64,000 bases of DNA. Source: Ulvibacter litoralis. GTDB taxonomy: Bacteria; Bacteroidota; Bacteroidia; Flavobacteriales; Flavobacteriaceae. This document shows positions 7,973 to 16,209 of the stretch, in pieces (the stretch's first letter is position 1; the number at the start of each line of letters is the position of its first letter). Made by a program: the position numbers and the translations under genes. Location of the stretch: NCBI RefSeq assembly GCF_900102055.1, contig NZ_FNBA01000002.1, positions 558,001 to 622,000 on the forward strand, read 5' to 3'. The notes beneath the pieces were generated by a model that saw only the letters and a program-made list of their open reading frames with translations, was not told the DNA's origin and searched no databases.

Positions 7973-8773
7973 ATGAAAATAGCCATTATAGGAACCGGAA
8001 ATCTTGGTAAATCGATTGCAAAAGGATTGATTGCCAACAATGCAATTACCACCTTATACCTCACCAAACGTGCGTTGGAAGGGATTTCAGAATTTGAAGG
8101 ATATAAAAATGTAACGCTTACTACCGATAATAATGAAGCTGTTCAGAAATCGGACATATTAATTTTTGCCATACAGCCGTCTCATTTTGAAGAGATTTTA
8201 ATAAGTATAGCTCCCTTTTTAACTGAAAATCATGTGTTGATTTCGACCGTTACAGGATTTACCATTGCTAAAATTGAAAGTATTGTAGGGGAGAATCAGT
8301 TCATTATTCGAGCCATGCCCAATACTGCCATTGCTGTGGGTAAATCGATGACGTGTTTGTGTAGTAATACCAAAGGGGAAAAACGAATTAAAGTCGCCGA
8401 AGCAATTTTTAACCGATTGGGACATTCGCTGTGCATTCCAGAAACACAAATGCAAGCTGCTACCGTTGTTTGTGCCAGCGGAATTGCCTTTTGGATGCGG
8501 CTTATTCGTGCCACCACACAAGCGGCCATTCAGTTGGGGTTTGATGCGAAAGAAGCACAAGAATTGGCGATGTATACGTCGGAAGGGGCTGCCAATTTAT
8601 TAATCACCAATGGAAATCATCCAGAAGAAGAAATTGACCGAGTAACCACGCCAAAAGGCTGTACCATAGAAGGGTTAAACGAAATGGAACACAAAGGATT
8701 GAGTTCTTCCTTAATTCAAGGAATGATCGCTTCATTTAACAAGATTAGTACCATAAAAGAAGAGCAGATATGA
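7973..8773 (+). CDS. proC: Pyrroline-5-carboxylate reductase
   Basis: Reduces pyrroline-5-carboxylate to proline with NAD(P)H. The Rossmann motif GTGNLG is at residues 7-12. The segment FIIRAMPNTAIAVGKSMTCL (about 102-121) and the C-terminal VTTPKGCTIEGL motif are diagnostic. 266 aa is normal. Its stop overlaps the argD start by 4 bp, so it is co-expressed with arginine genes. This ties proline to the glutamate-semialdehyde and ornithine pool. Confidence 0.95.
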   Translation: MKIAIIGTGNLGKSIAKGLIANNAITTLYLTKRALEGISEFEGYKNVTLTTDNNEAVQKSDILIFAIQPSHFEEILISIAPFLTENHVLISTVTGFTIAKIESIVGENQFIIRAMPNTAIAVGKSMTCLCSNTKGEKRIKVAEAIFNRLGHSLCIPETQMQAATVVCASGIAFWMRLIRATTQAAIQLGFDAKEAQELAMYTSEGAANLLITNGNHPEEEIDRVTTPKGCTIEGLNEMEHKGLSSSLIQGMIASFNKISTIKEEQI

Positions 8774-9894
8774 GTTTATTTAATGTATATCCCTTGTTTG
8801 ATATTACGCCAATTCGAGCGAAAGATGTCTATGTATACGATGAAAAGGACATCGAATATTTAGATTTATATGGCGGTCATGCTGTGATTTCTATCGGACA
8901 TTCACATCCTACTTACGTAAAAGCAATTTCCAATCAGGTTGAAAAGCTTGGATTTTATAGCAATGCGATTCAGAATCCGTTGCAAACAGCCTTAGCGAAT
9001 ACATTAGTAGAAGTTTCAAAATGTGCTGATTATGAGTTGTTTTTATGCAATTCGGGTGCTGAAGCCAATGAAAATGCCTTAAAATTGGCGTCTTTTCAAA
9101 CGGGGAAGAAGAACATACTCGCTTTTAATAACTCTTTCCACGGAAGAACCTCAGCGGCGGTCGCAGCAACCGATAACCCTAAGATTGTAGCGGCTTTAAA
9201 CGCACAGCAAGTGGTTAATTTTGTAGCCTTAGGCGATTTAGAAGCTGTAGAAAGCATTTTGAAACAAGAAGAAACGTGTGCGGTGATTATTGAATACATT
9301 CAAGGTGTAGGTGGTTTGGACGAAAGCACTACAGAATTCTATCAAGGACTGTCGCAATTGTGCAAAAAGTACAACACCTTATTAATCGCAGACGAAGTAC
9401 AATCAGGATTTGGACGAACAGGCGATTTCTTTGCCTTTCAGAAACATGGAATTACACCCGATATTATTTCGATGGCAAAAGGGATGGGAAATGGATTTCC
9501 TGTGGGCGGAATTTTGATTCACCCGTCCATTAAAGCTTCCTTCGGATTGTTGGGAACCACGTTTGGCGGGAATCACTTGGCGTGTGCGGCTTCATTGGCC
9601 GTTTTGGAGGTTCTTGAAAGTGAAAACCTATTAGAAAATACAAAAGAAGTTTCAGCGTATTTTATGAGGAAGGCTGAAAAACTTTCAAAAGTGAAGCAAA
9701 TTAAAGGTCGCGGTTTGATGTTGGGATTAGAGTTTGAGTTTCCCGTGTCAGAACTTCGGAAAAAATTACTGTTTACCCATCATATTTTTACGGGAAGTTC
9801 TAACAATCCAAATTTAATTAGAATCCTTCCGCCATTAACCCTTCAGAAAAAGCATGTTGATGTCTTTTTTGAAGCATTGGAAAAAGAATTATAA
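8770..9894 (+). CDS. argD: N-acyl-ornithine aminotransferase (class III)
   Basis: PLP-dependent transaminase converting N-acyl-glutamate semialdehyde to N-acyl-ornithine with glutamate. PLP-binding NSGAEAN is at residues 94-100, and the DEVQSGFGRTG motif at 209-219. The Schiff-base lysine is Lys237, in MAKGMGNG. 374 aa is slightly short but complete. It overlaps proC by 4 bp. An ornithine aminotransferase is the alternative family member, but the operon favours ArgD. Confidence 0.93.
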   Translation: MSLFNVYPLFDITPIRAKDVYVYDEKDIEYLDLYGGHAVISIGHSHPTYVKAISNQVEKLGFYSNAIQNPLQTALANTLVEVSKCADYELFLCNSGAEANENALKLASFQTGKKNILAFNNSFHGRTSAAVAATDNPKIVAALNAQQVVNFVALGDLEAVESILKQEETCAVIIEYIQGVGGLDESTTEFYQGLSQLCKKYNTLLIADEVQSGFGRTGDFFAFQKHGITPDIISMAKGMGNGFPVGGILIHPSIKASFGLLGTTFGGNHLACAASLAVLEVLESENLLENTKEVSAYFMRKAEKLSKVKQIKGRGLMLGLEFEFPVSELRKKLLFTHHIFTGSSNNPNLIRILPPLTLQKKHVDVFFEALEKEL

Positions 9895-9895
9895 G

Positions 9896-9969
9896 CTAAC
9901 GTCATTCTGAACTTGCAAGAGAATCACACAATATAACGTCATTCTGAATTTATTTCAGAATCGCGTTAG
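9896..9969. repeat. Tandem CGTCATTCTGAA-type intergenic repeat
   Basis: Two successive copies of AACGTCATTCTGAA, starting near 9898 and 9935. The second forms a perfect 8-bp hairpin (ATTCTGAA 9941-9948 with TTCAGAAT 9954-9961). The whole block is bracketed by CTAACG (9896-9901) and CGTTAG (9964-9969). From memory, this unit is a widespread intergenic repeat in Flavobacteriaceae. It occupies most of the gap between argD and argF'. Confidence 0.6.
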
Positions 9970-9993
9970 TTTACAACCAACAACGTACACCAA

Positions 9994-10929
9994 ATGAAAA
10001 AATACACAGAAATTAAAGACATATCGAATCTTTCAGAAACCATAAAAGAGGCAATTTCATTAAAGAAAAATCCACATGAATTTGAAACTTTAGGGAAACA
10101 TAAAACGATACTTCTATTGTTTTTTAATTCCAGTTTACGAACTCGTTTAAGCACTGAAAAGGCAGCTAGAAACCTTGGTTTAGAAGTGATGATTTTGAAT
10201 GTAAATGACGCTTGGAACCTCGAATTTGAAGACGGAACGATTATGAATGCCAATACTTCAGAACACATTAAAGAAGCTGCAGGTGTTTTGTCGCAATATG
10301 CCGATATTATTGCGGTTAGAGCTTTTCCGAGTCTGACCGATAAGGAAAAAGACCAATCAGAATGGGTGCTTTCTAGCTTTGAAAAATACGCTACGGTTCC
10401 TATTATCAACATGGAAAGTGCAATGGCGCATCCGTTGCAGGCATTGGCAGATGCGATTACTATTTCAGAATTTGCAAACACACCGAAACCTAAGGTTGTT
10501 TTATCCTGGGCCCCGCATCCAAAAGCATTGCCACAAGCGGTGGCCAATTCGTTTGTAGAAATGATGCAGCTTCTCGATGTGGATTTTAGTATTACGCACC
10601 CTGAAGGCTATGAATTAGATCCTGAAATCACGAAAAAAACATCCATTAATTACAATCAAGAGGAAGCGTTACAGGATGCCGATTTTGTGTATGTAAAAAA
10701 TTGGAGCAGTTATTCAGACTACGGAAAGATTTTGAGTCAGGACAAACATTGGATGATGACACAGAAAAAACTGGGAACTGCAAAATTTATGCATTGTTTG
10801 CCTGTACGAAGAAATGTGGTGGTTGAAGATGCTGTATTGGATGGAACTAATTCGTTAGTCCTACAACAAGCCAACAATAGAACTTTTGCCGCTCAAGTGG
10901 TATTAAAACAAATTCTGGAGGAATTATAA
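9994..10929 (+). CDS. argF': N-acyl-ornithine carbamoyltransferase (ArgF'), predicted N-succinyl-ornithine type
   Basis: Transfers carbamoyl phosphate to the delta-amino group of an acylated ornithine. The carbamoyl-phosphate loop SSLRTR is at residues 46-51, HPLQ at 146-149 and HCLPVRR at 267-273. 311 aa. In this family one residue before the EH pair decides the acyl group: Glu92 in Xanthomonas (acetyl), Pro90 in Bacteroides fragilis (succinyl). Here the position is Ser89. A Glu-to-Ser change at that site in the Xanthomonas enzyme is reported to convert it to succinyl specificity, so N-succinyl-ornithine is predicted. Family sure; acyl group inferred. Confidence 0.92.
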   Translation: MKKYTEIKDISNLSETIKEAISLKKNPHEFETLGKHKTILLLFFNSSLRTRLSTEKAARNLGLEVMILNVNDAWNLEFEDGTIMNANTSEHIKEAAGVLSQYADIIAVRAFPSLTDKEKDQSEWVLSSFEKYATVPIINMESAMAHPLQALADAITISEFANTPKPKVVLSWAPHPKALPQAVANSFVEMMQLLDVDFSITHPEGYELDPEITKKTSINYNQEEALQDADFVYVKNWSSYSDYGKILSQDKHWMMTQKKLGTAKFMHCLPVRRNVVVEDAVLDGTNSLVLQQANNRTFAAQVVLKQILEEL

Positions 10930-10975
10930 TTGTCAGATCGGGCGCAGTCGAGATTTCTCGATAACACTTGATGAA
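10930..10975. repeat. Degenerate intergenic repeat with TCGAGA/TCTCGA hairpin
   Basis: TGTCAGATCGGGCGCAGTCG followed by the inverted repeat TCGAGA-TT-TCTCGA (10948-10961). It resembles, from memory, the Flavobacteria repeat that starts TGTCAGTTCGAGCGCAGTCGAG. It fills the 64-bp gap between argF' and argB, and a related fragment lies at about 57129-57152. Confidence 0.5.
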
Positions 10976-10993
10976 TCGCATACATTTTAAAAC

Positions 10994-11770
10994 ATGAAAA
11001 CACTAAAAATTATAAAAATAGGAGGGAACATCATCGATACTGAAGCGGTGTTGTCTTCATTTCTGAAAGATTTTGCCACGATTGAAGGTCCGAAAATACT
11101 AGTCCACGGAGGCGGTAAACTAGCAACGTCACTGGCTCAACAACTCAATGTTGACGTGACTATGATTGAAGGAAGACGTATTACAAATGCTGAAACCTTA
11201 GATATTATTACCATGGTGTATGCGGGTAAAATCAATAAAAATATTGTTGCAAAATTGCAAGCTCATGGTTGTAATGCAGTGGGGTTTACGGGAGCCGATG
11301 GAAACACCATACGTTCAGAAATAAGACCTGTCATTCCAATTGATTATGGTTTTGCGGGCGATGTGGTAAAAGTAGAAACAGCACTATTAGAATTGCTTCT
11401 GAATAATAAGAATACACCTGTCTTTTCGGCAATAACACACGATGGCAAAGGGCAATTACTCAACACCAATGCAGACACCATTGCTTCAGAAGTAGCGATT
11501 GCATTTGCTTCAACGTATGTAACAGAATTGTATTACTGCTTTGAAAAACAAGGCGTTTTGCGAGATGTTACCGATGCTGATTCAGTCATTGAAACTATCA
11601 CATCGATGACCTACCAAGAATTAAAAAATTCGGGTGTGATTGTAGCAGGAATGCTTCCGAAGTTAGACAATTGCTTTTATGCACTTCAAAACAAGGTTGC
11701 AAAAGTGTGTATTGGAACCCCTGAAATGCTTTTTACTACTGAAACCAAACATACAACTCTTCAAAAATGA
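10994..11770 (+). CDS. argB: N-acyl-glutamate kinase
   Basis: ATP-dependent phosphorylation of N-acyl-glutamate, the second step of arginine synthesis. The amino-acid kinase motif VHGGGK is at residues 37-42, preceded by KIGGN at 8-12. The substrate loop with INRR-like GRRIT lies near 60. 258 aa is typical. It overlaps argE by 4 bp. The order of genes does not follow the order of reactions. Confidence 0.93.
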   Translation: MKTLKIIKIGGNIIDTEAVLSSFLKDFATIEGPKILVHGGGKLATSLAQQLNVDVTMIEGRRITNAETLDIITMVYAGKINKNIVAKLQAHGCNAVGFTGADGNTIRSEIRPVIPIDYGFAGDVVKVETALLELLLNNKNTPVFSAITHDGKGQLLNTNADTIASEVAIAFASTYVTELYYCFEKQGVLRDVTDADSVIETITSMTYQELKNSGVIVAGMLPKLDNCFYALQNKVAKVCIGTPEMLFTTETKHTTLQK

Positions 11771-12828
11771 TAGAAAAACTAACAAAAGAAGCGATAGCAT
11801 TATTAAAAACGTTGATTGAAACGCCCTCGTTTTCTTCCGAAGAAGATAAAACGGCTTTGCATATTGAACACTGGTTTCAGCAACATGAAATTGATTATAA
11901 CCGCACCAATAACAATGTTTGGGCGATTAATAAATATTTTGACGAAAGCAAGCCAACCTTGCTCTTAAATTCACATCACGACACAGTGAAACCCAATAAT
12001 GCATATACCAAAGACCCGTTTAAAGCCATCGTGGAAAAAGGAAAATTGTATGGCCTTGGTAGTAACGATGCCGGCGGTTGTTTGGTGTCATTATTAGCGA
12101 CATTTGCCTATTTCTACCTTCGGAAAGATATGAAGTACAATTTGGTGCTAGTAGCGTCTGCGGAAGAAGAGAGTAGTGGCCCCAAGGGGCTGAATAGTAT
12201 GTTGGCGGTGATTCCAAAAGTGGATGTTGCCATTGTGGGCGAACCTACTTTACTGAACCTCGCCGTAGCCGAAAAAGGCTTGGTGGTGTTTGATGCTGAA
12301 GTGAAAGGAACGCCGAGTCATGCAGCGCATCCAAATGATGATAATGCGATTTACAATTCGATTTCTGTATTGCAATGGTTTCAAGAGTATCGCTTCAAAA
12401 AAACCTCAGCGACGTTGGGTGATGTAAAAATGACGGTCACTCAAATTAACGCTGGTAAACAACATAACGCGGTGCCTTCCGAAGTGAAATTAGTGGTAGA
12501 TGTTCGGGTAAACGATCAATATACGAATGCAGAAATTGTGGAGATTCTTCAGAAAGAAGCACCTTGTTCTAGCATTGTGCCTAGAAGTATTCGATTGAAT
12601 TCGTCGTCTATTCCAGTAACGCATCCGTTGGTGGTTTCAGGCATTGAATTAGGACGAGAAACCTACGGTTCGCCCACTTTGTCTGATCAAGCGACATTAA
12701 CGTGTCCTTCCTTAAAATTAGGTCCTGGTGATAGCACCCGATCGCATTCTGCTGACGAATTTATTTACGTGCACGAAATAGAAGAAGGCATTCAACTATA
12801 CATAAAATTAATAGAAAAAATACTTTAA
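11767..12828 (+). CDS. argE: M20 deacylase (ArgE-type, acting on N-acyl-citrulline or N-acyl-ornithine)
   Basis: Di-zinc amidohydrolase of peptidase family M20. Metal and catalytic segments visible: SHHDTV (His70, Asp72), SNDAGG with Asp101, and EEES at about 134-137 for the catalytic Glu. A dimerisation/lid domain follows from about residue 170. 353 aa. In the ArgF' route the acyl group is removed after carbamoylation, so the natural substrate is probably N-acyl-citrulline, succinylated if the ArgF' prediction holds. It overlaps argB by 4 bp and is followed 10 bp later by argH. Confidence 0.88.
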   Translation: MIEKLTKEAIALLKTLIETPSFSSEEDKTALHIEHWFQQHEIDYNRTNNNVWAINKYFDESKPTLLLNSHHDTVKPNNAYTKDPFKAIVEKGKLYGLGSNDAGGCLVSLLATFAYFYLRKDMKYNLVLVASAEEESSGPKGLNSMLAVIPKVDVAIVGEPTLLNLAVAEKGLVVFDAEVKGTPSHAAHPNDDNAIYNSISVLQWFQEYRFKKTSATLGDVKMTVTQINAGKQHNAVPSEVKLVVDVRVNDQYTNAEIVEILQKEAPCSSIVPRSIRLNSSSIPVTHPLVVSGIELGRETYGSPTLSDQATLTCPSLKLGPGDSTRSHSADEFIYVHEIEEGIQLYIKLIEKIL

Positions 12829-12838
12829 AAATAACCGT

Positions 12839-14110
12839 ATGAAACTTTGGGACAAAGGAATTTCGATAGATAAAAAAATAGAACAATTTACCGTTGGAAA
12901 CGACCGTGAAATAGACATACACATTGCAAAATATGATGTGCAAGCATCGTTGGCGCATGCAAAAATGTTGCATAAAATAGGGATTATTACTGCGGAAGAA
13001 TTGCAACAATTAACGGAAGGATTGGCCATTTTAAACACACAAATTGAAGAAGGAACCTTTGTGATAGAGGCTCAATTTGAAGATGTACATTCAAAAATAG
13101 AATTTGAATTAACTGAACGATATGGCGAAGTTGGAAAGAAAATCCATACCGCACGCTCTAGAAACGATCAGGTTTTAGTGGCGTTACAACTCTTCTACAA
13201 AGAAAATTTGATTGAAATAAAAGAACTCACACATATCTTTTTCGCAACTCTTTTAGGACTCGCAGAAACTCATAAAAACAGTCTGTTACCAGGCTATACA
13301 CACTTGCAAGTTGCCATGCCTTCTTCTTTCGGATTGTGGTTTTCGGCCTATGCAGAGTTGTTAATTGACGATGTACACATGCTGAATGCAACATTAAGAA
13401 CCGTAAATCAGAATCCGTTGGGATCGGCAGCGGGTTATGGGAGTTCTTTTCCAATTGACAGAGCGTTTACGACTTCAGAATTGGGATTTGAAACCTTAAA
13501 ATACAATGTGGTTGCTGCGCAACTAAGTAGAGGGAAAAGTGAACGAACAATTGCAGCCACGTTGGGTGGATTGTGCAATACCATGTCTCGATTTGCGATG
13601 GATATTTGTTTGTATATGAGTCAGAATTTTGGATTTATTTCGTTCCCAGACGAGTTAACGACTGGTAGTAGCATCATGCCGCATAAGAAGAATCCCGATG
13701 TTTTTGAACTCATCAGAGGGAAATGTAATAAGATTCAGGCGCTTCAAACAGAGATGATTATGATTACAAACAACCTGCCAAGTGGGTATCATCGTGACTT
13801 TCAGTTGCTGAAAGAAAACATGATTGCTGCCATTGAAACGGTAAAAGATATTCTGATCATTTTCAATTATTCAATTCAGCAAATAGAAGTGAAAGATATA
13901 GATCTCACAGATGAAAAATACCAATACTTATTTACGGTAGATAGTATTAATAATTTGGTGGTTGAAGGTGTTTCGTTTCGAGAGGCGTATCAGCAAATAG
14001 GAGCACAGGTTCAGGCGGGAACGTATTTGCCGGATATGACTAAAAAACACAGTCATTTGGGGAGTATTCACGAGTTGTGTTTGGAGGAAATTCGATCCAA
14101 GTTTGAGTAA
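12839..14110 (+). CDS. argH: Argininosuccinate lyase
   Basis: Last step: cleaves argininosuccinate to arginine and fumarate. The superfamily signature GSSIMPHKKNP is at about residues 275-285, with the catalytic Ser in the mobile loop. HTARSRNDQ (103-111) binds substrate. 423 aa, slightly shorter at the C-terminus than the E. coli enzyme but complete. It ends the operon; a hairpin follows at 14190-14210. Confidence 0.95.
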   Translation: MKLWDKGISIDKKIEQFTVGNDREIDIHIAKYDVQASLAHAKMLHKIGIITAEELQQLTEGLAILNTQIEEGTFVIEAQFEDVHSKIEFELTERYGEVGKKIHTARSRNDQVLVALQLFYKENLIEIKELTHIFFATLLGLAETHKNSLLPGYTHLQVAMPSSFGLWFSAYAELLIDDVHMLNATLRTVNQNPLGSAAGYGSSFPIDRAFTTSELGFETLKYNVVAAQLSRGKSERTIAATLGGLCNTMSRFAMDICLYMSQNFGFISFPDELTTGSSIMPHKKNPDVFELIRGKCNKIQALQTEMIMITNNLPSGYHRDFQLLKENMIAAIETVKDILIIFNYSIQQIEVKDIDLTDEKYQYLFTVDSINNLVVEGVSFREAYQQIGAQVQAGTYLPDMTKKHSHLGSIHELCLEEIRSKFE

Positions 14111-14189
14111 TGATTATGGTAATCTAGTAATTCATATTTAATAATAAACCCCGTTGGTTTAATTTATTAAAATTTATATTTTAAACATA

Positions 14190-14210
14190 ACCCCTATTTA
14201 AAATAGGGGT
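14190..14210. terminator. Hairpin after argH
   Basis: ACCCCTAT (14190-14197) pairs with ATAGGGGT (14203-14210) around a 5-nt A/T loop, followed by GGTTTTAT. It lies 80 bp after the argH stop and is the best candidate for the end of the arginine operon. Confidence 0.6.
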
Positions 14211-14322
14211 GGTTTTATAAAAAATGTATATTTTATTAGGGTACCCCTATGTTTTTAAATCAATTTATTTATATATTGCTAAAAATTATACTGCTTTGCA
14301 TTTTAATTAAAAACATATAAAT

Positions 14323-15423
14323 ATGATTATTGGTATTCCTAAAGAGATTAAGAACAACGAAAGTAGAGTGGGTATGACTCCTGCTGGAGTTTTTGAACTA
14401 GTAAAAAAGGATCATAAGGTTTATGTACAATCTGGTGCTGGAGAAGGCAGTGGTTTTTTCAATACAGATTATCAAAAAGCAGGTGCGGTTGTTCTAGATT
14501 CTATAGCAGAAGTCTATGGTTTAAGTGAGATGATTGTGAAGGTAAAAGAACCTATTGAGGAGGAATATGAATTGATAAAAGAGGGACAGCTATTGTTTAC
14601 CTATTTTCATTTTGCTTCTAGTGAATCATTAACCAAAGCAATGATTAAGGCAAAAGCCATTTGTATTGCCTATGAGACTGTTGAGGATGCCGATGGTAGT
14701 TTACCATTGTTAACACCTATGTCTGAAGTAGCAGGTAGATTGGCAATACAACAAGGAGCAAAATATTTAGAAAAACCTGTAAAAGGCCGTGGGGTACTTT
14801 TAGGAGGTGTACCAGGGGTTGCTCCAGGAAAAGTATTGATTTTAGGTGCTGGAGTAGTGGGAATACAAGCTGCAAAAATGGCAGCAGGCTTAGGAGCTCA
14901 CGTTACCATTATGGATGTGAATATGAAACGCTTACGCTATGTAAACGATGTAATGCCACCACATGTGGTTACCGAGTTCTCAAATGAGTTTAATATTAGA
15001 AAACATATTAAAACGCATGATTTAATTATTGGAGGTGTGTTGCTTAAAGGTGCTAAAGCTCCCAACTTAATTACACGAGACATGTTAAAAGAAATGCGTC
15101 CAGGAACGGTTATTGTAGATGTAGCAGTAGATCAAGGAGGATGTGTAGAAACGACAAGACCGACAACCCATGAAGACCCTATTTATATTATAGATGATGT
15201 TGTACATTATTCTGTAGCAAATATGCCTGGAGCAGTACCATATACTTCTACGGTGGCATTGACTAATGTTACCTTTCCTTACTGTTTAAAATTAGCAAAT
15301 ATGGGTTGGGAAGCTGCTTGCGAACAAGATGCAAGTCTTCAAAAAGGATTGAATATTATTTCAGGCAAAGTAGTTTATGAAGAAATAATAGAGGCATTTG
15401 GTTGGGAAAAGGCGTTTGCCTAG
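14323..15423 (+). CDS. ald: Alanine dehydrogenase
   Basis: Catalyses reversible NAD-dependent oxidative deamination of alanine to pyruvate and ammonia. Substrate-binding segment KVKEPIEEEY (about residues 72-81) and the catalytic His in YFHFASS (about 95-101) are present. The Rossmann motif GAGVVGIQAA lies near 175-184, and MSEVAGRLAIQ near 130-140. 366 aa is normal. It stands alone between argH and an oppositely oriented gene. Codon use differs somewhat from the arg genes (fewer CGG/CCG), but nothing suggests recent transfer. Confidence 0.95.
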   Translation: MIIGIPKEIKNNESRVGMTPAGVFELVKKDHKVYVQSGAGEGSGFFNTDYQKAGAVVLDSIAEVYGLSEMIVKVKEPIEEEYELIKEGQLLFTYFHFASSESLTKAMIKAKAICIAYETVEDADGSLPLLTPMSEVAGRLAIQQGAKYLEKPVKGRGVLLGGVPGVAPGKVLILGAGVVGIQAAKMAAGLGAHVTIMDVNMKRLRYVNDVMPPHVVTEFSNEFNIRKHIKTHDLIIGGVLLKGAKAPNLITRDMLKEMRPGTVIVDVAVDQGGCVETTRPTTHEDPIYIIDDVVHYSVANMPGAVPYTSTVALTNVTFPYCLKLANMGWEAACEQDASLQKGLNIISGKVVYEEIIEAFGWEKAFA

Positions 15424-15496
15424 ATATTACTCTATTTTTAAAAATCCCTTGTTGATTAGTTTTTTGTGGAATTTGTCAGCTTATTATTTTTATAAG

Positions 15497-16018
15497 CTAC
15501 AACAAACGCTCTGCAATTTTTAGCCACGTTGAAACGCGCGTATAGCCATTATCTAAGGCGTTATGGGGTGAAGTAAACAATAATGTATCTCCGTCAAATT
15601 TATCTAAGTTGTAGGTTCTGTCATCAATTAATAAATCTCCTTTCAGAATAAATTTGTGACCACACATAATGCGATGTTGCCAAGTGATAAATGGAAAATA
15701 TTGATCTAACCAATCACTTTTTTCTTTTAAAGAATTAGGAAATTGGGTGGCAGCAGTCGCAATATAAACCTCATGTTTGGCATAAAGTGCCTCCATTACA
15801 GTTTGGCTATCTTTTATGGGTTTTAAATCCCTAAAAAAGCCAGGTTGATTTGCATGTTCCATGATGCTTCCTTTGTGTATTTCTGGTACGTTTTGCCAGA
15901 CTTCGCCCGATGTAATTTGAGCTAAAGAAAGCTCTTTTTTATGCTCTTTATTATATAGTTCGATGTGTTTGCTATAGGTATCTGCTAACACATCATCCAT
16001 ATCCACAAAAATTGTCAT
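15497..16018 (-). CDS. 5'(3')-deoxyribonucleotidase (HAD superfamily)
   Basis: 173 aa. It starts with the HAD motif DMDDVLADT (residues 6-14), where Asp6 is the nucleophile and Asp8 the acid/base. The C-terminal acidic motif lies in DLLIDDRTYN (about 128-137), matching NT5C-type enzymes that dephosphorylate dNMPs. Cytoplasmic. It is convergent with ald and divergent from the exporter operon. The family is clear; substrate preference is not. Confidence 0.85.
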   Translation of the reverse strand: MTIFVDMDDVLADTYSKHIELYNKEHKKELSLAQITSGEVWQNVPEIHKGSIMEHANQPGFFRDLKPIKDSQTVMEALYAKHEVYIATAATQFPNSLKEKSDWLDQYFPFITWQHRIMCGHKFILKGDLLIDDRTYNLDKFDGDTLLFTSPHNALDNGYTRVSTWLKIAERLL

Positions 16019-16209
16019 ATCTATTTTTTTACGAAATAATCAATAATAAAGTGAATAATCAAGCCTTTTAACTGTATTTAATAGTTGTTTAAAAATCTCA
16101 TCGATAGAACAAGGCTTTTTGTATAGGCAATAAGGGCAAACGTCTATTTCAATTTAGTATATAGGTATAAAGATTCACCTTTGAAGTGTTAATTGAAAAC
16201 ACTCTCAAA

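Noticed and set aside
8219-8560. Minus-strand frames over proC (also 8296-8529)
   Set aside because: They lie opposite a clearly conserved enzyme and have no family resemblance.
16019-16209. Binding site for the LytTR regulator of the exporter operon
   Set aside because: No pair of direct repeats about 21 bp apart could be seen.
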